64,000 nt of DNA from Hamadaea tsunoensis DSM 44101 (GTDB lineage Bacteria > Actinomycetota > Actinomycetes > Mycobacteriales > Micromonosporaceae), in NCBI RefSeq assembly GCF_000428945.1, contig NZ_AUAX01000009.1, forward strand, positions 248,001-312,000. Direction: 5' to 3'. The notes beneath the pieces are model-generated. The model was given only the letters and a program-made list of their open reading frames with translations. It was not told the origin of the DNA and made no database searches. This document shows, piece after piece, positions 17,011 through 25,434 of the stretch (position 1 is the stretch's first letter; each line of letters opens with the position of its first letter). The position numbers and the translations under genes were made by a program.

Positions 17011-17024
17011 TTAAGGAAACTTAA
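17011..17024. promoter_or_regulatory. AT-rich palindrome before the chitinase genes
   Basis: TTAAG-GAAA-CTTAA is a perfect 5-bp-arm dyad in an AT-rich patch, striking in this GC-rich DNA. It lies 64 bp upstream of the chitinase start and 10 bp after the MarR stop. It may be an operator or promoter part. Confidence 0.4.
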
Positions 17025-17087
17025 CTAAAAGCTCCTACGAGAGAACAGCCCTGGGGTTCTCGCGCCTCTCTCTCCTGGAGCGTCCAC

Positions 17088-19340
17088 ATGCGACGAATGC
17101 TCGCAGCTCTCGCCGCCCTGGCGATCGTCCCCCTGGGCGCGGTGGCCTTCCCTGCCCCCGCTTCCGCCGCCAGTGGTCTCGTTGCCACGTTCTCGGCCGC
17201 GAACAACGGTTCCTGGTACCTCGACAAGTACGTCGTCAGCAACCCCACCTCGGCCTCGATCACGGGCTGGACGATCGAGTTCGACCTGCCCGCCGGAGTG
17301 ACCTTCGGGCAGGCGTACAACGCGACGTCGACGGTCACCGGCCAGCACGTCAAGCTCGTCAACGCCTACTACAACGGCACGGTCGCCGCCGGTGCCACGA
17401 CCGAGCCGTACTCGCCGTGGTTCGTCGCGTACAACTCGGGGGCGACGCCGACCGGGTGCACGATCAATGGCAACAAGTGCGACGGCAGCGCCGACGTGCC
17501 GCCGGTCGCGCCCGCCAACCTGCGGGCCACCGGCAAGACGACGACACAGATCGCGCTCGCGTGGGATGCCGCGGCCGGGGGCGATTACCCGGTCAGCAGC
17601 TACGACGTCTACCGGGGGACGGTGCTCGCGACCTCGGTCACCGGCACGTCGGCCACCATCACCGGACTGACGGCGAACACCGCGTACACGTTCACGGTGA
17701 AGAGCAAGGACACGCACGGCAACGCCTCCGCGGCGAGCGCGCCGCTGACCGTGAGCACCAACAATCCGGCGAACGACACGACGCCGCCCACGGTGCCGGG
17801 CAACGTGCACTCGACGGCGAAGTCCTCGACGACGGTCAGCCTCGCCTGGAACGCGTCGACGGACGCCAACGGCGTGTTCGGCTACGACGTGTACCGGGGC
17901 TCGACCCTCGCGGCGTCGGTCACCGGCACCTCGGCGACCGTCGCGAACCTGGCGCCGTCGACCGCGTACGCGTTCACGGTGAAGGCCCGCGACACCTACG
18001 ACAACGTCTCGGCCGCGAGCACTCCGGTCTCGGTCACGACCGACGACGTCGTCTCCGGGTACGCCAAGATCGGCTACTTCGTGCAGTGGGGCATCTACGG
18101 CCGTCAGTACTTCGTGAAGAACCTCGACACGACGGGCGCGGCCGGGAAGCTGAACATCGTCAACTACGCCTTCACCAACATCGACCCGGTCAATCTGACC
18201 TGCATGAACGGCGTCACCAAGGGCACGACGGCGAACCCGCAGGATCCCGACCAGGGCACCGGTGCCGGTGACGCGGACGCCGACTACGGCCGCCCGATGG
18301 CCGCCGCGCAGTCGGTCGACGGCGTCGCCGACACGGGCTGGGAACCGCTGCGGGGCAACTTCAATCAGCTGAAGAAGCTCAAGGCGAAGTACCCCAACCT
18401 GAAGATCGTGATGTCGATCGGCGGCTGGACGTACTCGAAGTACTTCTCCGACGCCGCCGCCACCGACGCGTCCCGCAAGAAGTTCGTGTCCTCCTGCATC
18501 GACATGTACCTCAAGGGCAACCTGCCGCTCTACAACGGCGCGGGCGGCGCGGGCGTCGCGGCCGGGATCTTCGACGGGCTCGACCTCGACTGGGAATGGG
18601 TCGGCAGCCCCGACGGCCACGCCGGCAACCACTACAGCGCCAACGACAAGGCGAACCTGACCGCCCTGCTCGCCGAGTTCCGTACGCAGATGGACGCGTA
18701 CGGGGCCACGACCGGCAAGCACTACCTGCTGACCGCGTTCACTCCAGCCGACCCCGGGAAGATCAATGCCGGCTGGGACCTGTCGCACATCTTCACCTCG
18801 CTCGACATCGCCAACGTGCAGGGCTACGACTTCCACGGCGCGGGCAGCGACAACTCCTGGGAACCGAACCGCACCGGGCACCAGGCGAACCTGTACAACG
18901 ACACCCAGGACCCCTACTCCTTCCACTTCTCGGCGGACTCCGCGGTGCAGGCGTACCTGTCGGCCGGCGTCAGTCCTCGGAAGATCACCATCGGCCTGCC
19001 GTTCTACGGGCGGGGCTGGCAAGGGGTGGCCGACGGCGGCGTACACGGCGAATGGCAGAGCGCGACCGGCGCGGCGCCGGGCCAATTCGCGGAGGAAGCC
19101 GGTACGCGCGGCTACTCCAACCTGGTCGCGGGCGTCCCCGGCTGCACGGTCTACCACGACACGCAGTCCGTCTCGACCTACTGCTTCACCGGATCACAGT
19201 GGTGGACCTTCGACGACGCCTGGTCCCTCGGGCAGAAGACCGCCTACGTCAAGTCCAAGGGCCTGCTCGGCGTCATGATCTGGGAGATGTCGGGCGACAC
19301 CGGCACCCTGATGACGGCGGTGAACTCGGGCCTGTCCTGA
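17088..19340 (+). CDS. GH18 chitinase (CBM2-FnIII-FnIII-GH18)
   Basis: The 750-residue secreted enzyme has a signal peptide (cleavage near residue 27), a family 2 carbohydrate-binding module (about 28-130, with the terminal Cys pair), two fibronectin III domains (about 140-222 and 230-322), and a GH18 catalytic domain. The active site FDGLDLDWEW (about residues 494-503) contains DxxDxDxE, whose Glu is the acid. It hydrolyses chitin outside the cell by substrate-assisted catalysis. It starts a two-chitinase operon; the next gene begins 25 nt later. Confidence 0.95.
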   Translation: MRRMLAALAALAIVPLGAVAFPAPASAASGLVATFSAANNGSWYLDKYVVSNPTSASITGWTIEFDLPAGVTFGQAYNATSTVTGQHVKLVNAYYNGTVAAGATTEPYSPWFVAYNSGATPTGCTINGNKCDGSADVPPVAPANLRATGKTTTQIALAWDAAAGGDYPVSSYDVYRGTVLATSVTGTSATITGLTANTAYTFTVKSKDTHGNASAASAPLTVSTNNPANDTTPPTVPGNVHSTAKSSTTVSLAWNASTDANGVFGYDVYRGSTLAASVTGTSATVANLAPSTAYAFTVKARDTYDNVSAASTPVSVTTDDVVSGYAKIGYFVQWGIYGRQYFVKNLDTTGAAGKLNIVNYAFTNIDPVNLTCMNGVTKGTTANPQDPDQGTGAGDADADYGRPMAAAQSVDGVADTGWEPLRGNFNQLKKLKAKYPNLKIVMSIGGWTYSKYFSDAAATDASRKKFVSSCIDMYLKGNLPLYNGAGGAGVAAGIFDGLDLDWEWVGSPDGHAGNHYSANDKANLTALLAEFRTQMDAYGATTGKHYLLTAFTPADPGKINAGWDLSHIFTSLDIANVQGYDFHGAGSDNSWEPNRTGHQANLYNDTQDPYSFHFSADSAVQAYLSAGVSPRKITIGLPFYGRGWQGVADGGVHGEWQSATGAAPGQFAEEAGTRGYSNLVAGVPGCTVYHDTQSVSTYCFTGSQWWTFDDAWSLGQKTAYVKSKGLLGVMIWEMSGDTGTLMTAVNSGLS

Positions 19341-19365
19341 TCCTTCCTTCCTTAAGGAGAAAGCG

Positions 19366-20850
19366 ATGAGAGCACGCGGGACGATCCCCCGGCGGGCCTG
19401 GCTCGCCGGTCTCGCGGCGACGCTGGCGGCGGGGGTGATCGCCGCGGGTGCCGTGGCGACCCCCGCCGCCGCGGCGAACGTCGTGGCCAACCCCGGCTTC
19501 GAGTCGGGCCTGTCCGGCTGGAGCTGCTCGCTCGGCACGGCCGTCAGCTCACCCGTCCACAGTGGAGCCAAGGCGCTGCAGGGCGCCGCGAGCGCCTCCG
19601 ACAACGCCCAATGTACGCAGACCGTCACCGTCGTGCCGAGCAGCAGCTACACGCTGACGGCCTGGGTGCAGGGCGCCTACGTCTACCTCGGCGTGACCGG
19701 CGGCGTGAGCACCTGGACGCCGTCCGCGGGATCCTGGACCCAGCTGTCGACGACCTTCACGACGGCGGCCGGCCAGACCAGCCTGCAGATCTACCTCCAC
19801 GGCTGGTACGCCCAGGGCACCTACTACGCCGACGACGTGGCCCTGAACGGCGCGGGTACGACACCTTCGTCACCGGCGGCGTCCCCCACGCGGTCGGCCT
19901 CTCCGTCGGCCTCGCCGTCCCGGTCGGCGTCCCCGTCCCCGTCGACGTCGACCAGTCCGCCGCCGGCCGGTGGCAAGCACGCCTGGCCCTACATCGACAT
20001 CACGTTCAGCTCGCCGTCGATGGTGTCGGTGGCCAACGCGACCGGCCAGAAGTACTTCACGCTGGCCTTCATCCTCGGCTCGTCGGCCGGCTGCGACCCC
20101 AAGTGGGGCGCGCAGATCGCGCTCAACGACTCGCGGATCATCAACGACATCCACGGCATTCAGGCGATGGGCGGCGACCTCAAGGTCTCGTTCGGCGGCG
20201 CGGCGGCCCCCTATCTCGAAGGATCCTGCTCCAGCGTGGCTTCGCTGGCGGCCGCGTACGAGAAGGTCATCGACACGACCGGGATCAAGCACCTGGACAT
20301 CGACATCGAGGCGTCGTTCAACATCGACCAGATGAACAAGGCGCTCAAGCAGGTCCAGAGCGAACGCCCCGGCACCACGGTCAGCTTCACGCTGATGGTC
20401 GTCGGCGACACGTACGGCATCATCGACTCGCTCGGCGTCGACGTCCTCAAGAACGCCAAGTCCAACGGTGTCACGGTCAGCACGGTCAACCCGATGACCA
20501 TGGACTACGGCGCGTCGGTGGGGGACTGGGGCGACTCGGTCATCATGGCGGCCGGCAAGGTCGTCGACCAGATGAAGACGGTCTGGCCGGAGAAGTCCGA
20601 CGCCCAGATCAAGGCGATGCTCGGAGTCACGCCGATGATCGGCCGCAACGACACCGGGCCGGTCTTCACCCAGGCGCACGCGAACAAGCTGCTGGCGTGG
20701 GCGCGTACGAACCACATCGACTCGATCGCGTTCTGGTCGGTCGGCCGCGACAACGGCGGCTGCCCGGGCGGCGGAGTGTCGCCGACCTGCAGCAGCATCA
20801 GCCAGTCGACCTACGAATTCACCAACATCTTCAAGGGCTACACCGGCTGA
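19366..20850 (+). CDS. GH18 chitinase with N-terminal carbohydrate-binding domain
   Basis: The 494-residue secreted protein has a signal peptide (to about residue 37), a jelly-roll carbohydrate-binding domain (NPGFESGLSGWSC, about 38-160), a Ser/Pro linker (about 165-200), and a GH18 domain of the shorter ChiC/ChiD-like type. The catalytic stretch HLDIDIEAS (about 308-316) keeps DxDxE. The AAGGAG ribosome site at about 19354 and the 25-nt gap to the upstream chitinase show one operon. The different catalytic subtypes suggest complementary endo and processive action on chitin. Confidence 0.9.
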   Translation: MRARGTIPRRAWLAGLAATLAAGVIAAGAVATPAAAANVVANPGFESGLSGWSCSLGTAVSSPVHSGAKALQGAASASDNAQCTQTVTVVPSSSYTLTAWVQGAYVYLGVTGGVSTWTPSAGSWTQLSTTFTTAAGQTSLQIYLHGWYAQGTYYADDVALNGAGTTPSSPAASPTRSASPSASPSRSASPSPSTSTSPPPAGGKHAWPYIDITFSSPSMVSVANATGQKYFTLAFILGSSAGCDPKWGAQIALNDSRIINDIHGIQAMGGDLKVSFGGAAAPYLEGSCSSVASLAAAYEKVIDTTGIKHLDIDIEASFNIDQMNKALKQVQSERPGTTVSFTLMVVGDTYGIIDSLGVDVLKNAKSNGVTVSTVNPMTMDYGASVGDWGDSVIMAAGKVVDQMKTVWPEKSDAQIKAMLGVTPMIGRNDTGPVFTQAHANKLLAWARTNHIDSIAFWSVGRDNGGCPGGGVSPTCSSISQSTYEFTNIFKGYTG

Positions 20851-20863
20851 CCCGCCTCTTCAT

Positions 20864-20938
20864 GATCCCGTTTGGATCAGGGAAATCACCCGAATCATGG
20901 CCCAAGATTCGGGAGGAAACCCTGATCCAAACGGGATC
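20864..20938. repeat. 75-nt hairpin element, copy 3
   Basis: It begins 14 bp after the second chitinase stop, between convergent genes. Its outer and inner stems pair, while the mid-arm block carries three A-A oppositions. Confidence 0.9.
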
Positions 20939-20945
20939 TTGGGGG

Positions 20946-21653
20946 CTACTGGGCGGCCTGCTGCCGTTCGGCCTTCTTGCGGGCGTAGGCGGCGAGCGCC
21001 TCGATCGTCCACTGCTCCACGCCGGCCTTCGTGACCCCGAGCCCGGCGAGCACCCGCGCTCCCGGTTCCGTGTCGTTCTCCAGCAGCCCGATGAGCACGT
21101 GCTCCGTGCCGACGTAGTTGTGCCCCATGCGCAGCGCCGTACGCACGATCAGCTCGTGCGTCTTCTTCATCCCGGCCGAGTACGGCACGTGGTAGTGGAT
21201 CGGCTCCGCGTCCGGTGGCAGCGCGGCGACGGTGGCCGCCGCGACCTGTTCCTTGGTGGCGCCGGCTGACTCGATGGCCTGGCCGGCGAAGCCCTCCCAC
21301 TCCGCGAGCAGGCCGAGGACGAGGTGGAGGCTTGTCACCTCGGCGTGTCCCCGGTTGCGGGCCTCGTTCTGGGCTTTGAGGGCGACGACCTTGGCGCGGT
21401 CGGTGAACCGCTCGTAGGAGCCGTCGCCCGGTACCGAGCGCTTCTGGGCGGCCTGTTTGGTCATGCCCATGCTCTGGCCGATCATCGTCCAGGAGGCGCC
21501 CGAGCGCCGGGCCTGGTCGACGAAGTGCCCGACCAGGTGGTCGGCGAGCTCGTCGAGGTGCTGGGCGACCTGGGTCGCCGCGGCCAGGTGGTCGAGAGGA
21601 GTGCCGTCGGGGCTGCTCCCCTTGACCTCTGCGATCAATTCATCGAGCGTCAT
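20946..21653 (-). CDS. Clp N-terminal-domain protein with HTH-like start
   Basis: The 235-residue protein begins with a helical segment including GASWTMIGQSMGMTKQAAQK, which looks like a helix-turn-helix. Two Clp repeat (Clp_N) segments follow: AEVTSLHLVLGLLAEWEG (about residue 104) and VGTEHVLIGLLENDTEPGARVL (about 181-202). No AAA+ ATPase is present, so it is not a ClpC/ClpA unfoldase. Such stand-alone proteins are common in Actinobacteria and may be regulators or Clp adaptors. Two perfect 17-bp dyads directly upstream suggest self-control by the HTH part. Confidence 0.8.
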   Translation of the reverse strand: MTLDELIAEVKGSSPDGTPLDHLAAATQVAQHLDELADHLVGHFVDQARRSGASWTMIGQSMGMTKQAAQKRSVPGDGSYERFTDRAKVVALKAQNEARNRGHAEVTSLHLVLGLLAEWEGFAGQAIESAGATKEQVAAATVAALPPDAEPIHYHVPYSAGMKKTHELIVRTALRMGHNYVGTEHVLIGLLENDTEPGARVLAGLGVTKAGVEQWTIEALAAYARKKAERQQAAQ

Positions 21654-21656
21654 AGC

Positions 21657-21702
21657 GTCAACTGTAGGTTGACGGTGTGGCCATCGTCAACCACTGGTTG
21701 AC
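21657..21702. promoter_or_regulatory. Pair of GTCAAC-N5-GTTGAC operators
   Basis: Two perfect dyads, GTCAAC-N5-GTTGAC at 21657-21673 and 21686-21702, have starts 29 bp apart and lie 4-49 bp upstream of the Clp-N start codon. Identical arms with different spacers indicate a protein binding site used twice. Confidence 0.7.
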
Positions 21703-21720
21703 GGCGTTGCGCTGATCGCT

Positions 21721-21796
21721 CCGACGATCTTGCGCGAATGTCTCGGATTTCGCGGCTTATGCAACGAATGCCCGAACATTCGCGCAAGATCGTCGG
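21721..21796. repeat. 76-nt palindromic element, copy 2
   Basis: Perfect 21-nt arms (21721-21741 and 21776-21796) contain GATCTTGCGCGAATG. It lies upstream of the Clp-N gene, just after its operators. Confidence 0.85.
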
Positions 21797-21870
21797 AAAG
21801 GAAGCGTCGCGCAAGATCGTCGGAAAGGAAGCGTCGGAAAGGAAGCGTCGGGAAGGAAGCGGCGGGAAGG
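21781..21870. repeat. Short tandem repeats beside the palindrome
   Basis: The right arm tip CGCGCAAGATCGTCGGAAAG is repeated, and a GGAAAGGAAGCGTC-like unit then recurs four or five times with decay. This looks like slippage from the element end towards the amylase stop. Confidence 0.7.
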
Positions 21871-21872
21871 AA

Positions 21873-24800
21873 TCAGTTCAGGTAGGGGCCGTTGGTGCCG
21901 ATCTTGCCGGGTGCCGGGTTGCCCGGCAGGGACAGGACGTAGACCTTCATGTCACCCTGGGCCGAGACCGTGGCGGTCAGCGTCCCGTTGGTCACCACCT
22001 GGACGTCGCCGGTCACGGCGTCGGTGTACGTGCCGTTCGGAACGCCGGTGAACGTCGAGCTCGACGAGACCGCGACCAGCGCGAAGCTGTCCACGCTGCC
22101 GTTGGTGTACCGGCGCTTGTACGCGATCGGCCCGCTCACCCCGTCCGTCGAGTACTGACCCATCTGCAGGGCCGGGATCGCGCGGCGGATCAGGTTGAGC
22201 CGCTGGACGTGCTGGACGAGCGGCATGCTCATCGTCGAGGCGACCGCGCCGGTGGCCGAGCCGACCACGCCGTAGCCGGCCGCCGTGATCGTGCCTTCCA
22301 GGTGGTCGCCGTAGTACGCCCGGCCGGTCGTGGCGAGCGGGCACGTGGGACCGCAGTCGATCTGCTTGCCGGCCTGGAACTCGATCTCCGAGCCGTAGTA
22401 CAGCGTCGGTACGCCCCGGAACGTCCACATGAGATCCATGTTCTCCGCCCAGGCGGTGGTGCCGCCGGCGTAGCGTACGGAGGATTTGTTGGGGCCGTAG
22501 TCGTGCGAGTCGACGTAGACCACGTTGTAGGTGGCGTCATTGGTCGAGTCGTCGGAATCCTTGCCGTTGCGGAACGCGTTGCCGGCGTCGCCGAAGTTCA
22601 TGTGCATCCGCATGTCGATGATGTTCATGCCCGACGCCTGGCTGTGGTCCGGCGCGTGGTAGGTGTTGCCCGACAGGAAGGCGTTCGTCGACGTCGGCTG
22701 GCTGCCGGTGCCGAGCTGCTCCTCGTAGTTGTACTGGTCGAGCGCGGCCTGCACGTCGTCGTCGACGTACGTCTTGCGCTCCTTCCAGGTGTAGAACTGG
22801 GCGGAGTGGTTGACCGAGCCGCGGTTCCACTTGTCGTTGACGAACGCGGCCACCTCGGCGAAGACGAAGAAGTCCTGGGCCTTGGCCGCGCCGTACTTCT
22901 GCACGAGATGCTGCTGCAGGGCGGGCAGGAAGCGGCGGTTCCAGGTGACCCGGGGAATGTGCACCGCCGTGTCGACGCGGAAGCCGTCCACGCCCATGTC
23001 GATGTACTTGTTGTACGCGCCGATCAGGTAGTTCTGCACGACCGGGTTCTCGGTGTTGAAGTCGGCCAGGTCGTCGGCGAGCCAGCAGCTGCGCGAGTCC
23101 TCGCCTTCCCAGTTGCCGATCCAGCACTGGTGGTAGAGGTTCGCCGGGAACATTCCCGAGGTCGGGCTCGGCCACTGGCAGTTGTGCAGCGCGAAGCCTT
23201 CGGGGGAGTAGGTGCCGGTGGGCGTACCCCAGTTGCGGCAGGTGTTGCCGGCGGGCTCGGTGGTCGTCCACAGATCACCGTTGTAGGCGCGGCCCTGCGC
23301 CAGCGCGTTCTGGGTGGGCGTCATGTTCGGGTCGGTGCCGTGGAACTCGACCATCGGGTCGTAGACGCCGCCGGCGACCTTGGTGCTGTAGAGCCAGTCC
23401 CACTGGCCGTCCTTGGCACCCCAGACCTTCGGTACGAACAGGCCGTTGGCGCCCCACCGGGAGCTGTGGTTGTAGACCACGTCCTGGAAGATCTTCAGGC
23501 CCTTGGCGTGCGCGTCGTTGATGAGGTCCTGGTAGCCCGCGCCAGGCGACTCCAGCCGGTCGTCGACCCGGTAGAAGTCCCAGCCGTGGTAGCCGTGGTA
23601 GTCGTAGTCGGAACGGTTCAGCACCACCGGCGTGATCCAGATCGCGGAGAAGCCCAGGGCCTTGATGTAGTCCAGCTTGTCGATCAGGCCCTTGAAGTCG
23701 CCGCGGAACATCGGGTCGTTGTTCGCCGCGTTGCCCGACGACACGTTCTGGCTGCCGCCTCGGTCGTTGCTCGTGTCACCGTCGTAGAACCGCGCGGTCA
23801 GCACGAAGTAGATCGACTCCTTGCGCGGATCGCCGCCGAGCATCGTCCCGCTCGACGCCGGCGGCGGCGTGTCACCCGTCGTCGCCGACACCGCCGCGCT
23901 CGCCGCGCTCAGGTTGCCCGCCGCGTCCACCGCCTTGATCACATAGGTGTACGCGGTCAGCGCCGCCAAGCTCGCGTCGATGTACGTGTTGTACGCGGTC
24001 GTCAGCACCACGGAACCGCCACTGCCACCGGTACGCGTGATCTGGTACCCGGTCACGCCGCGGTCGTCGGTGGACGGAGTCCAGGCGAGGGTGATCGTCA
24101 CGTGGTCGGCCGAGGCCGTCACGTTGGCAGGCGCGGTCGGAGCCGTCGTGTCCGGCGGCACCGCGGCACACGGGTCCGTCGCGCTGCCGGTGACCACCCC
24201 GTCGCGTACAAGGGAAGTTCCTGCGTTGATGCTGTAGTTGGCGCCGTTGTTGTTGTCCCAACTGCCGGAGCCGTTGTTGAACACCGCCTGCATCTTGGTC
24301 GCGGAGCCGAGGGCGACGGTCTTCTTGACCCAGTCGGTGCAGGCGGTCTCGTTCATGGCGACGCCGGGGACGGTGGTCCACGCTTCGCCGTCGGGCGCGT
24401 AGTGGATGTCGACAGCGGACCATGCGCGGGTCTTGGTGTAGTAGAAGACCGTGGCCGTGTTGCTGCCGGGCGTGGGCGGTACGACGGTGCAGGGGTCGCC
24501 GGTGCCCACGACGCCGTTGTTGACGGTGACGGTGCCGGTGCCGACGCTGTAGTTGGCGCCGGAGTGGTTGTCCCACGTGCCGGAGCCGTTGTTGAAGACG
24601 ACCTGGGCGCCGGTGGCGGTGCCGAGGTTGATCGTCTTGACGTACCAGCCGCTGCAGCTCGCCGCCGCCATCGGTACGCCCGGCGCGGTGGTCCAGCTTC
24701 CGCCGGTGGGCGCGTAGTGGATGTCGACCGTCGTCCAGCCGGACGGGGCGTGGTAGAAGACGGTCGCCTGGTTGCCGGCGGTGCTCGGGGACGGGCTGGG

Positions 24801-25187
24801 GCTGGTCGTCGCGCACGGGTCGGTGGTGCCGACGACGCCGTTGTTGATCTGCGCGGTGCCGGTGGCGACGCTGTAGTTGGCGCCGGAGTGGTTGTCCCAC
24901 GTGCCGGAGCCGTTGTTGAAGACGACCTGGGCGCCGGTGGCGGTGCCGAGGTCGATCGTCTTCACGTACCAGCCCGTGCACGCGGCCGTCATCGGTACGC
25001 CGGGCACGGCCGTCCAGCTTCCGCCGGTGGGGGCGTAGTGGATGTCGACGGTCGTCCACGATGACGACGGGTGGTAATAGACGGTCACCGCGTTGGCGGC
25101 CACCGACCGGCCGGCGAGGGCCGTCAGCGGCACCAGCACGAGGGCCAGCAGGGCAGCGAGGAACGCGGCCGGGTATCTCGATCGCAT
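21873..25187 (-). CDS. Secreted alpha-amylase (3x CBM25-FnIII-GH13)
   Basis: The ATG at 25187 gives 1104 residues: a signal peptide (to about 31), three starch-binding CBM25 modules (about 33-125, 140-228, 236-330; each with TVDIHYAP and FNNGSGxWDN), a fibronectin III domain (about 340-425) and a GH13 catalytic domain. GH13 signature regions are DVVYNHSS, GFRVDTAVH (nucleophile Asp), FAEV (acid Glu) and VDSHD. A beta-sandwich ends the protein. It degrades starch or related glucans outside the cell. Modules 1 and 2 are nearly identical in DNA. Putative TTGCAA operators lie upstream. Confidence 0.93.
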   Translation of the reverse strand: MRSRYPAAFLAALLALVLVPLTALAGRSVAANAVTVYYHPSSSWTTVDIHYAPTGGSWTAVPGVPMTAACTGWYVKTIDLGTATGAQVVFNNGSGTWDNHSGANYSVATGTAQINNGVVGTTDPCATTSPSPSPSTAGNQATVFYHAPSGWTTVDIHYAPTGGSWTTAPGVPMAAASCSGWYVKTINLGTATGAQVVFNNGSGTWDNHSGANYSVGTGTVTVNNGVVGTGDPCTVVPPTPGSNTATVFYYTKTRAWSAVDIHYAPDGEAWTTVPGVAMNETACTDWVKKTVALGSATKMQAVFNNGSGSWDNNNGANYSINAGTSLVRDGVVTGSATDPCAAVPPDTTAPTAPANVTASADHVTITLAWTPSTDDRGVTGYQITRTGGSGGSVVLTTAYNTYIDASLAALTAYTYVIKAVDAAGNLSAASAAVSATTGDTPPPASSGTMLGGDPRKESIYFVLTARFYDGDTSNDRGGSQNVSSGNAANNDPMFRGDFKGLIDKLDYIKALGFSAIWITPVVLNRSDYDYHGYHGWDFYRVDDRLESPGAGYQDLINDAHAKGLKIFQDVVYNHSSRWGANGLFVPKVWGAKDGQWDWLYSTKVAGGVYDPMVEFHGTDPNMTPTQNALAQGRAYNGDLWTTTEPAGNTCRNWGTPTGTYSPEGFALHNCQWPSPTSGMFPANLYHQCWIGNWEGEDSRSCWLADDLADFNTENPVVQNYLIGAYNKYIDMGVDGFRVDTAVHIPRVTWNRRFLPALQQHLVQKYGAAKAQDFFVFAEVAAFVNDKWNRGSVNHSAQFYTWKERKTYVDDDVQAALDQYNYEEQLGTGSQPTSTNAFLSGNTYHAPDHSQASGMNIIDMRMHMNFGDAGNAFRNGKDSDDSTNDATYNVVYVDSHDYGPNKSSVRYAGGTTAWAENMDLMWTFRGVPTLYYGSEIEFQAGKQIDCGPTCPLATTGRAYYGDHLEGTITAAGYGVVGSATGAVASTMSMPLVQHVQRLNLIRRAIPALQMGQYSTDGVSGPIAYKRRYTNGSVDSFALVAVSSSSTFTGVPNGTYTDAVTGDVQVVTNGTLTATVSAQGDMKVYVLSLPGNPAPGKIGTNGPYLN

Positions 25188-25270
25188 GAGGACTCCAGCG
25201 GGGCATGATCCGGGCGTGATCGGGACACAAGACCTGCGCAGTTCTGTGTGACGAGCAGGTTGCCGCCAGA

Positions 25271-25371
25271 TTGCAAGATCTGTCAATACTCTTGCAAAGA
25301 AATCCGGCGATGGATGCATGCCGCCTTGCCTAGCTGCCTGTATCGATGGGTGGCGTTGCAGGCTCTTGCAA
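25271..25371. promoter_or_regulatory. TTGCAA operators upstream of the amylase
   Basis: TTGCAAGA (25271-25278) and TCTTGCAA (25290-25297) form an inverted repeat; a further TTGCA...TGCAA dyad lies at about 25356-25371. Similar TTGCAA/CTTGCAG boxes are known as binding sites of LacI-type maltose regulators before actinobacterial amylase genes. The antiporter is divergent, so either gene may be affected. Confidence 0.5.
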
Positions 25372-25434
25372 TGATCAACAGACGGTACGGGCGAGTTGTC
25401 GCTTTGGTCCGAGTCGGTCGGCCATCATGTGGAC

